Shown in pieces: positions 22,101-34,246 of a stretch of DNA of 64,000 bases (positions are counted from its first letter, which is position 1; each line of letters begins with the position of its first letter). Under the pieces are notes generated by a model. That model was not told the DNA's origin and ran no database searches. It saw only the letters and a list, made by a program, of their open reading frames with translations. Both the position numbers and the translations under genes were made by a program. The stretch is from Pseudopyrenochaeta lycopersici. Its lineage: Eukaryota; Ascomycota; Dothideomycetes; Pleosporales; Pseudopyrenochaetaceae. Location of the stretch: assembly GCA_003313425.1 (NCBI GenBank), contig NHZP01000006.1, positions 868,001 to 932,000 on the forward strand, read 5' to 3'.

Positions 22101-22494
22101 CGGAACACCCTAATCTCATCAGACCTAACCACGTGAAAAGAAACTCCGGGGAACTGTGGCATAGCAGAGCCACTGTTTTTGCGCTTTTTGGTATGTTCAG
22201 AATGCTTATCAGCCTCTTCGCGAAGACATCCGTTCCTCGATTGACATTTTCGAATGTGATAACATTGTATTTCCAGTTACTTTGATCGGAACACGGAAGT
22301 GGGAATCCAACGGCCGGAAGGGTTGGATGGTATCGTGCTTGATGTTCCACGAACTCGCTGATATTTTGGTACGGCTTGGATTTTCTCCTAGTTGTTGCAG
22401 CTGCAGCTTGACCCAAAGTACAGACGAAGTAGTTGTTCTGCATCGTCGGATGTGGCGGATGACGGAGGATCATTGGCTTAGCCAAATTCTCCAA
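19186..22494 (-). CDS. NRPS-like adenylate-forming reductase (A-T-R)
   Basis: Two exons (22494-21229 and 21174-19186) give 1084 aa with one 54-nt intron. The adenylation domain (about 40-560) has A3 HHTSGTSSGLPKP (220-232), A5 FGSAECG, A7-like DGSFATADLF and an A10-like SSKGTIIRK. The thiolation domain has DLFSYGVDSVACMQLR, with Ser620 as the phosphopantetheine site. The reductase domain opens with VLTGATGALGAHIL (about 712-725) and has YSRSK (Tyr881, Lys885) as the SDR catalytic pair. There is no condensation domain. Such enzymes activate an acid, load it on the carrier and release it as an aldehyde with NADPH. The substrate cannot be deduced. No tailoring enzyme adjoins it. Confidence 0.9.
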
Positions 22495-24958
22495 TAGCTA
22501 CAAAGGGCGAGATTGTAAATGTCTCGAGTATCAAGTGCAGAAATTTTCTATGAGAGACAGAGTAATAGCTGTTGCAAGGCACATTTCAAGTCGTGACATC
22601 ATCCAAGCTTGTGCTTGTTGAGACTGTCAGACCCTGTAGTCGGGAATGGTAGACACCTCCGTGTAGTGAATGACCAGAAATTCCTCACTAGAATTCATGG
22701 GTCTGAGGCCTCGATAAAGTTTTGGTTATTTGAACTGATGCTATGTAGGCTTCATTGAAAGCGCAAGATGGACACACTAGTACGATGAGATGGAAGATGT
22801 GAATGTGCACGGACCACATACTTGTTGAATGGTCGTAAGCTTGCATTCTTCTACAGTGCAGGCTTAATCGGTGTTCCAAGACACTGCAGACGCTCTTAGT
22901 CACCTTAATTCATGGGCGCCCCTTCTTGATGCCGACTATCCCCGTTTGGCGCGCCCGTTTGATTGCAGAGCCATAGTATCATGTATAGCAATCCTCTCAA
23001 GCTTCAATAAGAGTACTAGGTGGCAGATGTAGTACCATGAGGACCCTCAGCACGTAGAAATAGTTCGTTAGAGACTCTTTAGAGACTTTCGTACTGGGGT
23101 TTCTATCGTAAACAAAAGAATACGCTTTGAGTGTAGATTTGGAGGATATCGAGTGGTGCGGGACATTAATTTCGAGGCTCGACTCACGCTTTACGCTTCA
23201 CGCAGAGACTGTACTACGGAGTTCAATGCAAATATCCACGTAATCCGCTGACGACGCTACCAAAACTGTTGCCCATATTGTGCACTACTCGCAAGGTGCA
23301 AGATTCTGCCTATTCCCGGGGTCGAGAACGCAAAGGCGATTGGTGCAGCCACAAGCCGGAATACGAGACGCGAGTGGCTCTTCCCCGCTTTGTTTGAGGA
23401 ACCGCATTCAAACATTCAAATGACTTGAAAGGCGTTGGATTACCACATAACAGAATCACTGCAGAGCCTCGGAAATGAACAAGCCATTGAAGCGACTTGG
23501 CAGAAGAAAGCGCTAGAAAAGGCCGAGGGAGGTATTACCCGCTCAACCGCTAATTCGACTGTGTGCACTGTTGTTACCCACGATTGAGATCTTGAGAAGC
23601 TCTTCGTGAGTCGGATTCGTGGACGTCTTAGAACCCTGCCATATTAGGACACAAGCTTACATGAACATGTGCCGCTTCAACTCAAACCCTAGATGCGGTC
23701 TGCTTGCGTGGCCAGACGTGGCAATGGCAAATAGTCGCATTTTTTTCACCAACAACAGACAGCATCCTCCATGGGAGATACGTCAAGCCAAAAGAAGATG
23801 CTAAGAACATATGTACGTCAGTCTGTGCGTCCCGAGGAACGCTTATGCAAGCTCCACGCCAGATACGGAAAGTGGCTTAGGAAAACCGGATGTCGTTGAC
23901 GCTCTGTTGCTCTGGCGATAAGCAGCGGTTGTTTCTTGTGACTTCAATCTTCCTTCTCTGCCGCCGGCTTCATGGCAGGATGCGGGTGCGATCTGAAACA
24001 GTGCGACGCACACCAGAAGTTTTCCCGCCAAAGTACGGGGTCATGCAAGGCTGCGAGCACTGCTGCGCCAGCCTATGATGCAGCAATGGAGCTCGGCCCG
24101 TTGGATGCTTGTCCGAAACTGGGGCGCTCACTGGCCCCAGATGTGTCAGTCGACGGGGATTCATGGAACACGGTAGTATGCACGGCCACAGCAAGCGGCT
24201 TTGGATGCGTCCAACATATCGCTTTTGCCTCTGGCCAAGAGATGGGTTTCTCGCCATCGCAGGTGAAATGCTTTGCGCGCGCTCTCGACGCGACTTGGCC
24301 ATAAAGCGACTGGAATGCATAGCCAACCGCAGGGGCCAGCGCATCGCAACTGCTCATGGATGGCTGGCACTGGCCCGTAGTCCGGCAGGCGGCACAGCCA
24401 GGCATTCCGGCTCGAGAGTCGTTGCTGCACAGCTGTGGGGATCCTCCCGGTGAAAATCCGACGCGTGGCGGGTTTTGAGCAAAAGACACCTGAGACAATT
24501 CGGCGCAGACAGCCACGACAATGCTTCTGAAGCAAGGCATGAGCGCCGGCAGAAGGCAAGAGAAAGTGGTGAGATTAATTGCCAATTTCCTGCCGCACGA
24601 GGGTGCAAAAGCTGTCCAGGTCAACTTTCCAACGTGTCTGAGCGTATCTTGAATTCAATTTAGCCTAGCTCCATTGGGGAAAGCGCGAGTTGGCATTGTT
24701 TCTCTAGTGGCCGGTGGTCAGAGCTATAACTTCGCCCTCCCCAGCAACCACCCGCCTCTCTCACTCGTAACACAAAACCCAAGCATAAACTCACGCTGTA
24801 AGTCCCACACCTGCTGATACAAGCGCTCCCGGGCATATATTACGCCCATTGTCCCCTCAATCCCATCTCGAATCCCACGTTCGCCTCTCCACTTCAACAG
24901 CCGCCGATCTCCCGCTGACCGTACGCAACTCAGGCATTGATACTCTGTGCCATTCACC
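22495..24958. other. 2.5 kb gene-free region
   Basis: The region lies upstream of the NRPS-like gene and upstream of the GPI protein gene, so it includes both promoters. Between about 23890 and 24660 GC rises and overlapping open frames of 110-183 codons appear on both strands (for example 24073-24624 minus, 23972-24304 plus). None has a signal peptide or domain that I recognise. I see no transposon ends. Confidence 0.4.
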
Positions 24959-25620
24959 ATGCTCTACTCCACCCTCATCATCGCCGCTTCGGCTTTTGCC
25001 GGCTTCGCGTCCGCCCAAAACACCACGCTGAACACGCCCATCCCATGCTGCACCGTTCCCGTCACCTCCGTACCCGAGGATTCCCGCGACGAGTGGTGCA
25101 ATGCCAATGAGAACACTTGTGTTGAGCTTTGCGGTGGCCAGGGCAGCATTGCCAGCAATGGCAATGAGTGCGAGTCTGTAAGTCGATCTCTCGCCTCCTG
25201 TAGTAGCTATTTGCTAACAGGAACCAGTCCGACCTTTCGTTCACCTGCAAATGCTCCAACGGCACTGATATCAGTTCCGCAATGTCAAATTATCAGCAGT
25301 CTGTGCCCGGTCTGATGTGTCGCTTCTGGTATGACGCTTGTATCAACGCCACCGGAACCGATGCATCTGCCCAGTTCCGCTGCATTCAGGCTCGCGACAC
25401 CCGGTGCGGTAATCTTACCACAGACGGGGAATCAAGCTCTCCCTCAGCCTCCAGCTCTGGCTCTGGCAGTGCATCTCGCACCAGCGGTTCTTCTTCCTCA
25501 CCTACGTCATCTGCCGGCGGTGCCTCCCAGAGCAGCACTGGTGCTGCTGCGAACCTCGCCTTTTACGGCACGCCTGCTTTGGCTGGCGGCCTTCTGGCTC
25601 TCTTTGGCTTCGCCTTGTAA
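24959..25620 (+). CDS. Secreted cysteine-rich GPI-anchored cell-surface protein
   Basis: Two exons (24959-25177 and 25228-25620) give 203 aa with a 50-nt intron. Residues 1-19 form a signal peptide (MLYSTLIIAASAFAGFASA). The mature domain (about 25-125) has twelve Cys, starting with a CC pair and ending in FRCIQARDTRCGN, with several NxT/S sites; the pattern resembles fungal DUF7707-type domains. A Ser-rich linker follows, then a hydrophobic C-terminus (ALAGGLLALFGFAL) typical of GPI attachment. It is expected on the plasma membrane or wall. Function is unknown. Such proteins are common in plant-associated fungi, but nothing here shows an effector role. Confidence 0.85.
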
Positions 25621-26740
25621 GCTAGCAACTCTCTCATCATAGGCAGTGGGCCGGTTCCCTCTTGGAGAGTAATGAAGACCGGTTGGCGACGCGGATATCG
25701 GCAATGCGACATGAACACGATCGAGGATGGCTTAGTGTCCCTAGCATTCTCGGGCACAGAAATCCGCTGCCAAGCTACGTGCTTATCATGTTTCACTCTG
25801 CGCGACGTGGGGATAAAGCGGAACGAGGAGGATAGGATACTTAATGCGATGTAATGAAGGACACACGACTTGCAATACCCAATACTAGCACCAATTCTTG
25901 ATCGTTGTCTATTTATGCCTGTGTCTTCGTGGTACGCTTATCACATGTACTCAGTCGGCTGTCATGCGACGACGCCAATGCGCCAGTCCTTGCGGATCCA
26001 TCGTGCTGTGTCATGTTGAGTAGCCGGCGCCTTCCGAAATTTGCGACCCATCTAGCGAGCAAGGTAGGCTCTGCAAATAAACAATAAGAGTTGGGAGCCG
26101 AGCTGTCGCCTGCATCCGTACCTAGGTTCCCCGGATGTCACTCAAAAGTATATTCTGAAGCTCGTCAGCGCATTTCTCTATTGGCCAATGCAAAGCTGCA
26201 GTGTTGATCAGCCGACCCAGGATCCAAGTAGCTTGAGGTGCATTATCGATAAGCATTCCTGCAGACTGGCCCTTGCCCGCAAAGCGCATCATTGTGAAAA
26301 AGATGTTGAACCAGTTGCATTCAACAATCTGCGTGCCTATCTCTTGACTGCTCCTCCCAAGCCCCTCACTTTGGCATTTGAAAGCTGCTGTCACCTCGAC
26401 CCTCCGACTCGCCAATTGAAGCTTTCGGCATCGCCGCATCACAAGAAGCCGAGGCCAGGCAGTTCCTTCGCTTACATACGATAGGTAGGTCGCATTTGCA
26501 GTCTGGAGCCGCGGTGTGGCTAAGACAAAAGTTTTTGACATCGTAATCAGACATCATCAGCGCTGAGACATACATAAGCTGGCTTTCTCTAGATTTTCGA
26601 GGCAGTTATTCCCCGCGTTACAACCAGCCACCAGCTACCTTGGCGCTTGTCACCGGCAGTTACCACCTTCACGGCTATTGGCACCCAACATCAATTCCTA
26701 TACCAGAAGTCTGAGAGTAGACGAAGTAACCTACAAAACA
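25621..26740. other. 1.1 kb intergenic region, GPDH promoter
   Basis: The region includes the GPI gene 3' UTR and the promoter of the glycerol-3-phosphate dehydrogenase gene. Short frames occur without domain signals. A CCAGCCACCAGC stretch near 26625 is the only mildly repetitive piece. Confidence 0.4.
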
Positions 26741-28105
26741 ATGGCGACGCTAAGTGCTCAGCGGAAGCATAAGGTGACGATAGTGGGCTCGGGCAACTGG
26801 TACGTATCTTGCTGTCACCTATGCTAAGCAGAACAAGCGCGTTCCTGGCAGCATGCCCGGTGCAAATGTGCATTGCGACGTGGATTTGTGGGCTCACAGC
26901 AATTGAAGATATGAGCTAAAAAGTACAGGGGCACCACCATGGCTAAGCTCGTCGCCGAAAATGTGAAGGAGAACCCAGCCATCTTTGAAGAGACCGTACA
27001 GATGTGGGTGTTCGAAGAAGAAGTCACAATCCCAAAGGACTCGCAACACTACAGCGGCTCGGATAAGCCCGAGAAGCTTTCGCAGCTTATCAACAAGGTG
27101 CATGAAAACGTCAAATACCTGCCGAACATCACCCTTCCCCCGAATGTTGTCGCCAACCCAGATCTACCTGATTCATGCAAGAACTCCACGATCCTCATCT
27201 TCGTTCTTCCGCATCAATTCATTGCCAGGTCTAGCCAACAACTGGTCGGAAAGATCTTGCCATACGCACGAGCCATATGCTGCACCAAAGGAGTGGATGT
27301 CGGCGAGAAGGGCATTCGACTTATGTCGGAGACGATTGGCATGACCCTCAATATCTATTGCGGTGCTTTGTCGGGAGCAAATATTGCTTCTGAAATCGCG
27401 CAGGAGAAGTACTCGGAGACGACAGTCGCGTACGATCCCCCGCCAATGGACTCCCGAAATCCAACACCTAGTGGCTCGCCGAATGCTTCCCAGGTCGACC
27501 TCATCAACCCTAGCAAGCCGAATCCTGGTCCACGATCAGCTCATCTCACTCCACTTCCTTCAGAATATCCACCACTGTCGCACGAGAATGTCCGTAAGCT
27601 GTTCCACCGACCGTATTTCCACGTGCACTTGGTCAGCGATGTCGCTGGAGTCTCGCTTGGTGGAGCCTTGAAGAACATCATCGCTCTGGCGGCGGGCTTC
27701 GTAGACGGTCTGGGCTGGGGAGACAATGCAAAGGCTGCAGTCATGCGTGTTGGCATTCTGGAGATGGTCAGGTTCGGCAAAGCTTTCTTTGGGGAGAGCG
27801 CTCGTACAAGCACATTCACCGAAGAGAGCTGTGGTGTCGCGGATGTTGTCACGTCATGCATGGGCGGCCGCAACTTCCGCTGCGCAAAGATGGCCATCGA
27901 GCGTGGAAAGACAATCTATGAGATTGAACAGACAGAGCTCAACGGCCAGAAGCTCCAGGGTACGAGCACTGCGTATGAGGTTAACGAGTTCCTTAAGTCA
28001 CAGGGCATGGAGCAGGATTTCCCGCTCTTCACCGCTGTGTACAACATTCTTGAAGGTAACAACAAGCCGGAGGATATCCCTCAGCTCATCGAGAAGAAGC
28101 ATTGA
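26741..28105 (+). CDS. GPD1: NAD+-dependent glycerol-3-phosphate dehydrogenase
   Basis: Two exons (26741-26799 and 26929-28105) give 411 aa; the 129-nt intron cuts the NAD-binding motif VGSGNWGTTMAKL (15-27). Further hallmarks are LPHQF, the catalytic Lys region [34 protein letters not shown] (about 258-290) and a GGRNFRCA loop. The enzyme reduces dihydroxyacetone phosphate to glycerol 3-phosphate in the cytosol, feeding osmolyte glycerol and lipids. A Ser/Pro-rich insertion of about 50 residues (about 188-240) lies between the NAD domain and the catalytic domain and is absent from yeast Gpd1; similar inserts are known to me in other filamentous ascomycetes. Symbol given by orthology. Confidence 0.93.
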
Positions 28106-28337
28106 ACGCAATCCATTGCGAAGAGAGGAGGATAGATGGAACAAAAAGCGACTACGAGGTGTACACTTCAGATGTACATACCTCAAAGTCACTTGGAAGG
28201 CAAATACCCATTTAGCTACAATAGATTCCCATTCCGATTGGTCACAGTCACTCGACCCTTATCATTATTCTTTCCTAATTATGCAACCTGCTGACAACCT
28301 AAACCGGTTAGAGCCGGACTTGATCTCTTGGCGGTCT

Positions 28338-28345
28338 TGACGTCA
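28338..28345. promoter_or_regulatory. CRE palindrome TGACGTCA
   Basis: Perfect CREB/ATF site about 583 bp before the ABC transporter start; a half-site TGACGT follows 20 bp downstream. Confidence 0.3.
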
Positions 28346-28370
28346 GCCCAATTTTTGTCAGAGCCTGACG

Positions 28371-28378
28371 TCCGCGGG
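28371..28378. promoter_or_regulatory. PDRE-like site TCCGCGGG
   Basis: Seven of eight bases match the yeast Pdr1/Pdr3 element TCCGCGGA, and the site lies upstream of a PDR-type transporter. Filamentous fungi use other Zn2Cys6 regulators, so the match is suggestive only. Confidence 0.3.
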
Positions 28379-28927
28379 TGCAAAGTCATAAAGTTCATTC
28401 CAGGACTAATGCGGAGCTATCTCTACAACAGGCGGTACAGCCGCATTCAGCAGAAAGTGACGGTCATCTCAAGAACTTGTCAGACATCCCACCCTTACCG
28501 GTAAATTTGCAACTCAACTTCAATATAACAAGGCACTTCCCCCACTAGACCACGTGAAACAGAATTGCGAGTGCTGAATGATTGGTAATGCAAAATAATG
28601 GGTCCTCAAGCACGCGATTACCGTATCTATTTACTGTTGATGTGTGGGTACCGTAAAATAGTTGCTCGGCAGGGGCACATCGTTCGTTCATCAATCTTCA
28701 AGATGACGAATTGATGGGGTTTAACTCCGATGTCTCCAGCAAGAGTTTGTCAACGCCGAAAAGTGAAGTTCTAACGCCGGCTAGAGTCCGTTTTGGCTCA
28801 AGATAATTTCTCGACTTCATTTTCTTCCCCGTCGTATCCTGTCTACTTCTATCGTGCCATTGTCGCTCTCGAAGGACCGTATGTGTAGCTGAATATCACA
28901 CGCCAACTTCAGCATTGCCTTTCGGAA

Positions 28928-31900
28928 ATGTGGGGAAATACCCTCCAGTCGTCCCACGACCGGGACAGCAGACGGAATCCATGGCATGAGGACGAGTACC
29001 TTCAAAACGGACAAGAACGAATTGAAGAGACACCCGAAAGCGGCCGAAGCAGCGACGACAGCCCTGACGGTCTCCGAGTTGGTGGGACATGGGGTGAGCG
29101 AGACGCCGGGGGGATCGACACACGTCTAGCAGCAGAGGACCTAGCCATCCTGCGAGGTGAACTCGTATCCCTCTCCAAAACACGATCTCACGGCGCGCGG
29201 TCCGAAAGATCGCAAGGCCTTTCCAGGACCCTCAGTAGGAAGAGCACTCGTCAAAGCGTTCAACGTCAAGCTTCAATTGCTACACAACATACAGACGAAG
29301 GGCCGAAAGAGGGATCCTATGAAGAAGCAGACGACGGGGGCAGCGCAGCCGCCGAAAAAGAAACCGACTTTGAACTCGACCAATTCATGCGAGAAGGCCA
29401 TTTCGAAAAACGGAAAGACGGCAAATCCGCAAAGAAAGTTGGTGTCGTGTACAAGCACCTCACCGTCAAGGGGGTAGGCTCGACCACCACTTTTGTCAAG
29501 ACATTGCCGCAGGCAATCATGGGCACATTTGGGCCGGATCTATATCGCATCATAACAAACTTCATGCCTGCATTGAGGCTACAGCGGCACAAGCAGACAA
29601 GGGTGCTCATCAACGATTTCAGTGGGGTTGTCAAGGATGGCGAGATGATGCTCGTATTAGGCCGTCCAGGGAGTGGTTGCTCTACGTTCCTGAAGGCGAT
29701 ATCAAACAATCGAGAGAGTTACGCGGTAGTGGAGGGAGAAGTGTCCTATGGAGGTAAGTCAAGTCAATCTCAAGTGTACTTGTAACATTTGGTGGGACCT
29801 CACTGTGCATCTGCGATTGAAAAGTTATGCGAAGTGCTCCAGGACCATCTTCCTGCTCTGATATCGAATCTTTGCTAATTGTATCATTACTATAGGTATT
29901 CCTGCCAACAAACAAAAGAAACAGTTCCGTGGCGAGGTCAGCTATAACCCTGAGGATGATTCGCACATGGCCGAACTGACTGTTTGGCAAACGCTCTCAT
30001 TTGCGCTTACGAACAAGACAAAGAAGCGCGAAAAAGGAGACATACCAATCATTCTCGAGGCTTTGTTGAAGATTTTCGGGATTCAGCACACAAAGCACAC
30101 TCCGGTTGGTAACGAGTATGTCAGGGGTGTCAGCGGCGGAGAGAGGAAGCGGGTTTCCATTGCGGAGACTTTGGCCTCCAAAAGCACAGTGGTGTGTTGG
30201 GATAACAGTACACGCGGCCTAGATTCTTCTACCGCACTCGACTATGCCAGATCATTGCGCATCATGACTGATATGAGCAACCGAACAACGCTTGTGACAC
30301 TCTACCAAGCGGGCGAACAGATCTACGAGGTAATGGACAAGGTTATGGTCATAGATCAAGGCCGTTGTGTGTATCAGGGCCCAGCATCCGAAGCCAAGCA
30401 GTACTTCATTGATCTTGGCTTCCAGTGCCCTGAACGTCAAACCACGGCCGACTTCCTCACCGCAGTAACTGATCCATCAGAGCGCCAGTTCCGCGAAGGC
30501 TACGAGAATATCGCACCGAGGACATCCATAGAGCTCGAACAGGCGTTCAGAAGATCTGATGCATACCAGCGACTTCTCAAAGATGTGGAGCAATTTGAGG
30601 ACGAGTTGAAACGCACTGACTATGTTGACGCTAGGGAGTTCGAGGGCGCAGTGAGAGAAAGTAAGAGTAAAACAGTACGCAAAAAGTCGCCATTCACTGT
30701 CTCTTTTGTCCGACAGGTACTAGCCTGCACCCAACGAGAGTTTTGGTTGACGTGGGGTGACAAAACGACGCTTTATACCAAGTTCTTCATCATCTTGGCC
30801 AACGGACTCATTGTCGGAAGTTTATTCTATGGACAGTCGCTCGACACGTCTGGAGCATTCACTAGAGGCGGCTCGGCCTTTTTCTCGATCTTGTTCCTCG
30901 GATGGCTTCAACTGAGTGAGTTGATGAAAGCCGTGTCCGGACGCGAGGTGGTGAAGAGGCATGAAGATTATGCCTTCTACCGGCCAAGTGCCGTTACTAT
31001 CGCGCGAGTTGTCCAAGATTTCCCGCTGCTGTTGGCTCAGGTCATTCCCTTCTGTAAGTGAAGTGATCGAGGTGTAGCTATTCATCCATCAGTCGCTGAC
31101 ACACTTTAGCTCTCATCATGTATTTCATGACCGGCCTGGACGTTGATGTCAGCAAGTTTTTCATCTATTTCTTGTTCATTTACACTACTACGCTATGCGT
31201 CACATCGCTGTACCGTATGTTCGCCGCGCTCTCCCCTAGCATCGACGACGCTGTTCGATTTGCTGGCCTAGCACTGAACCTCCTCATCATATATACCGGC
31301 TATGTGATTCCGAAACCGCAATTACTGGGCGAATACATCTGGTTTGGGTGGCTCTATTGGTATGTAACTTGCACTTACAGGTCGCATTTTGGACTCACAC
31401 TGACTTCATACCCCATCGTTTAGGGTGAATCCAGTAGGTTACTCATTCGAAGCAGTCTTGGCGAATGAGTTTTCGGACAGGACTATGCAATGTGCACCTG
31501 AGCAGCTTGTTCCGCAAGGACCGGGCGTGGATCCTGCCAACCAAGGCTGCAGCTTGACGGGCGCATTGCCAAACTCTAACGCTGTGCCTGGAGCAGACTA
31601 TCTTCAAACATCGTTCGACTACTCTAGATCGAACCTATGGCGAAATTTTGGTGTTGTGATTGCCTTTACGGTGCTGTATCTGCTCGTCACTGTCTTCGCT
31701 ACAGAGGTTTTCTCCTTTACCAAATCTGGTGGAGGCGCTCTGGTATTCAAGAAGTCGAAGCGCGCGAAGCAGGCTGTGAAACAGCAGGCAGTAGATGAGG
31801 AAAAGGTGGTCGCTGGTGGGTTGAGCGAAACCTCGTCTGAGACTGCTGCCATGGAAGCAGAGGCACTAGATTCGATCTCGAGCAGTGAGAGCATATTCAC

Positions 31901-34077
31901 ATGGAAGGACGTTGAATATACCGTTCCCTATCAAGGAGGCGAGCGTAAGCTGCTGAATAAAGTCAATGGATACGCGAAACCAGGTGTCATGGTCGCTCTA
32001 ATGGGCGCTTCTGGTGCGGGAAAGACAACTTTGCTTAACACGCTATCGCAGCGACAAAGCACCGGTGTCGTTTCTGGTGAGATGCTCGTTGACGGCAAAG
32101 ATCTTGGTAAGGCGTTTCAGCGTGGCACTGGCTTTTGTGAGCAGTTTGATCTCCACGACGACACGGCCACGATTCGCGAAGCCTTGGAGTTTTCAGCCAT
32201 TTTGCGACAAGATAAGAGCATCCCAAAACAGGAGAAACTCGACTATGTCAACAAGATCATTGATCTTCTAGAACTTCAAGATATCCAGGACGCGCTCGTG
32301 TCGAGCTTGGGTGTTGAGCAGAAAAAGCGCCTCACTATTGGTGTCGAACTTGCTGCGAAGCCATCTCTGCTCCTGTTTCTTGACGAGCCAACGAGCGGAC
32401 TTGACAGCAACTCTGCGTACTCGATCGTCCGTTTCCTGAAGAAGCTGGCCTCGGCAGGTCAAGCGATTGTTTGCACGATCCATCAACCCAGCAGTGTGCT
32501 CATCCAGCAATTCGACATGATCCTCGCACTCAACCCGGGTGGCAATACCTGTAAGTGACAGCAGTTCTAATAAAGCATTGAAAACCTATTTTGTGTTCTG
32601 GTGTTTGGTCATTTCGAGAAGCAAGTAGCATAAAAGTGTACTTTCTACTTTAAACGATACATCTGCTAATCTCCATCCTGCAGTCTACTTCGGTCCTGTC
32701 GGTGACAACGGAAAGGATGTGATCAAATACTTCGGTGACCGTGGTGTGAAATGTCCACCGAACAAGAACGTAGCTGAGTTCATCCTCGAAACTGCTGCGA
32801 AGCCTGTCAAACGCAAGGATGGCAGGAGGATTAACTGGAATGAAGAGTGGCAGAAGTCGTCCAACAATCAGGAGCTGCTCAAGGAAATTGACCGGATCAA
32901 GGCCGATCGCAGCAAGACTGCGTCAGAGAAGGGCAAAGACGGCAGTGAGGATGAGTCCGAATTCGCAGCCTCAGTCTGGCTCCAAACCACCATGCTTACC
33001 AAACGCACTTTCACGCAGTACTGGCGCGACCCATCGTACCTCTACGGCAAGCTTTTCGTGGCAGTGGTGATTGGCATTTTCAACGGCTTCACCTTCTACC
33101 AGCTGGGCAACAGCATTGGCGACCTGCAGAACCGCATGTTTACCTCCTTTTTGATTATTCTGATCCCGCCCACCATTGTGAACGCGGTGGTGCCCAAGTT
33201 CTACCAGAACATGGCGCTGTGGAAAGCTCGCGAGCTGCCGAGCAGAATCTATGGCTGGTTTGCCTTTACAACGTGAGTGATCCCCGGCAGGAGTATATTG
33301 AAGGAGATACTAACTTAATATTGTAGTGCACAAGTTGTCGCCGAGATTCCTATTGCAGTTGTCAGCTCTGTGTTGTACTGGGTGCTTTGGTACTTCCCCG
33401 CTGGCTTGCCCACGGAGAGCTCGACATCTGGCTACGTTTTTCTGATGACGATGCTGTTCTTCCTTTTCATTTCCAGCTGGGGCCAGTGGATCTGCGCGTT
33501 TGCGCCATCATTCACTGTCATATCCAATGTGCTGCCCTTCTTCTTCGTCATGTTCGGCTTGTTCAATGGCGTCGTCCGGCCGTACAACTTGATGCCGGCG
33601 TTCTGGCGGTACTGGATGTACTATGTGAACCCATCGACGTACTGGATTGGCGGCGTGCTGGCTGCCACTTTGCACAACGTCCCAGTGCAGTGCCAGCAAA
33701 CAGAGACTGCTGTCTTCGACGCTCCATCAGGCCAGCAATGCTTTTCGTATGCCGCTGCCTTTCTCCAGGATGCCCCTGGGTACCTCCTCAACCCTAATGC
33801 TACCACCGGGTGCCAGTACTGCCCATATTCGGTCGGAGACGACTATCTGTCCACACTAAACATTCAAGCGAATCAGAAATGGCGGAATTTTGGCATCTTC
33901 CTCGCATTCTGCTGCAGTAATTGGGCCCTGGTCTACTTCTTCATCTGGAGCGTGAGGATCAAGGGGTGGAGCTTTGGGTTTGGAAAGCTGTTTGGAGCGT
34001 TGGGCGCAGGGATTAGAAAGGTAAAGAGTGTGGCGGGAGGGAAGAACAAAAGGGAGCAGAGCAAAGGAGAAGCATAG
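28928..34077 (+). CDS. PDR-type ABC transporter (ABC-G, full size)
   Basis: Six exons (28928-29753, 29896-31053, 31110-31359, 31424-32550, 32684-33272, 33327-34077) join in phase to 1566 aa. The order is NBD1-TMD1-NBD2-TMD2. NBD1 has Walker A GRPGSGCST (245-253) with Cys for Lys, signature VSGGERKRVS and Walker B VVCWDNSTRGLD. NBD2 has a canonical Walker A GASGAGKTT (939-947), a degenerate signature LGVEQKKRLTIG and LLFLDEPTSGLDS. These asymmetric sites are normal for PDR pumps, which export azoles, toxins and lipids at the plasma membrane. TMD2 carries the long Cys-containing outer loop (CQQTETAVFD to CQYCPYS). The N-terminal 150 residues are Ser/Arg/Glu-rich. It appears intact. Confidence 0.95.
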
Positions 34078-34246
34078 AGTATAGGTTTACTTGAGACTAA
34101 ATTCATCTACAAGAATATTGATGAAGTTATGACATCTTCTCTCTGCTTCCTCATTTTATCTAGAAAGGTATATGTCCGGCTTTTGCCCTGCCCTTGCACC
34201 CCAAACGCCATGAAAATGCATACACTGTCCGGCTTGCTGCCCCTGC

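Larger units (their letters stand above)
28106..28927. promoter_or_regulatory. Promoter region of the PDR ABC transporter
   Basis: The 822 bp hold a perfect CRE (28338-28345), a second TGACGT half-site (28366-28371) overlapping a PDRE-like TCCGCGGG, and a ten-base palindrome TTACCGGTAA at 28495-28504. This clustering within 170 bp suggests a regulated promoter. Confidence 0.4.

Noticed and set aside
24073..24624. Cys-containing 183-codon minus frame as a secreted effector
   Set aside because: It lacks a convincing signal peptide and overlaps equally long frames on the other strand.
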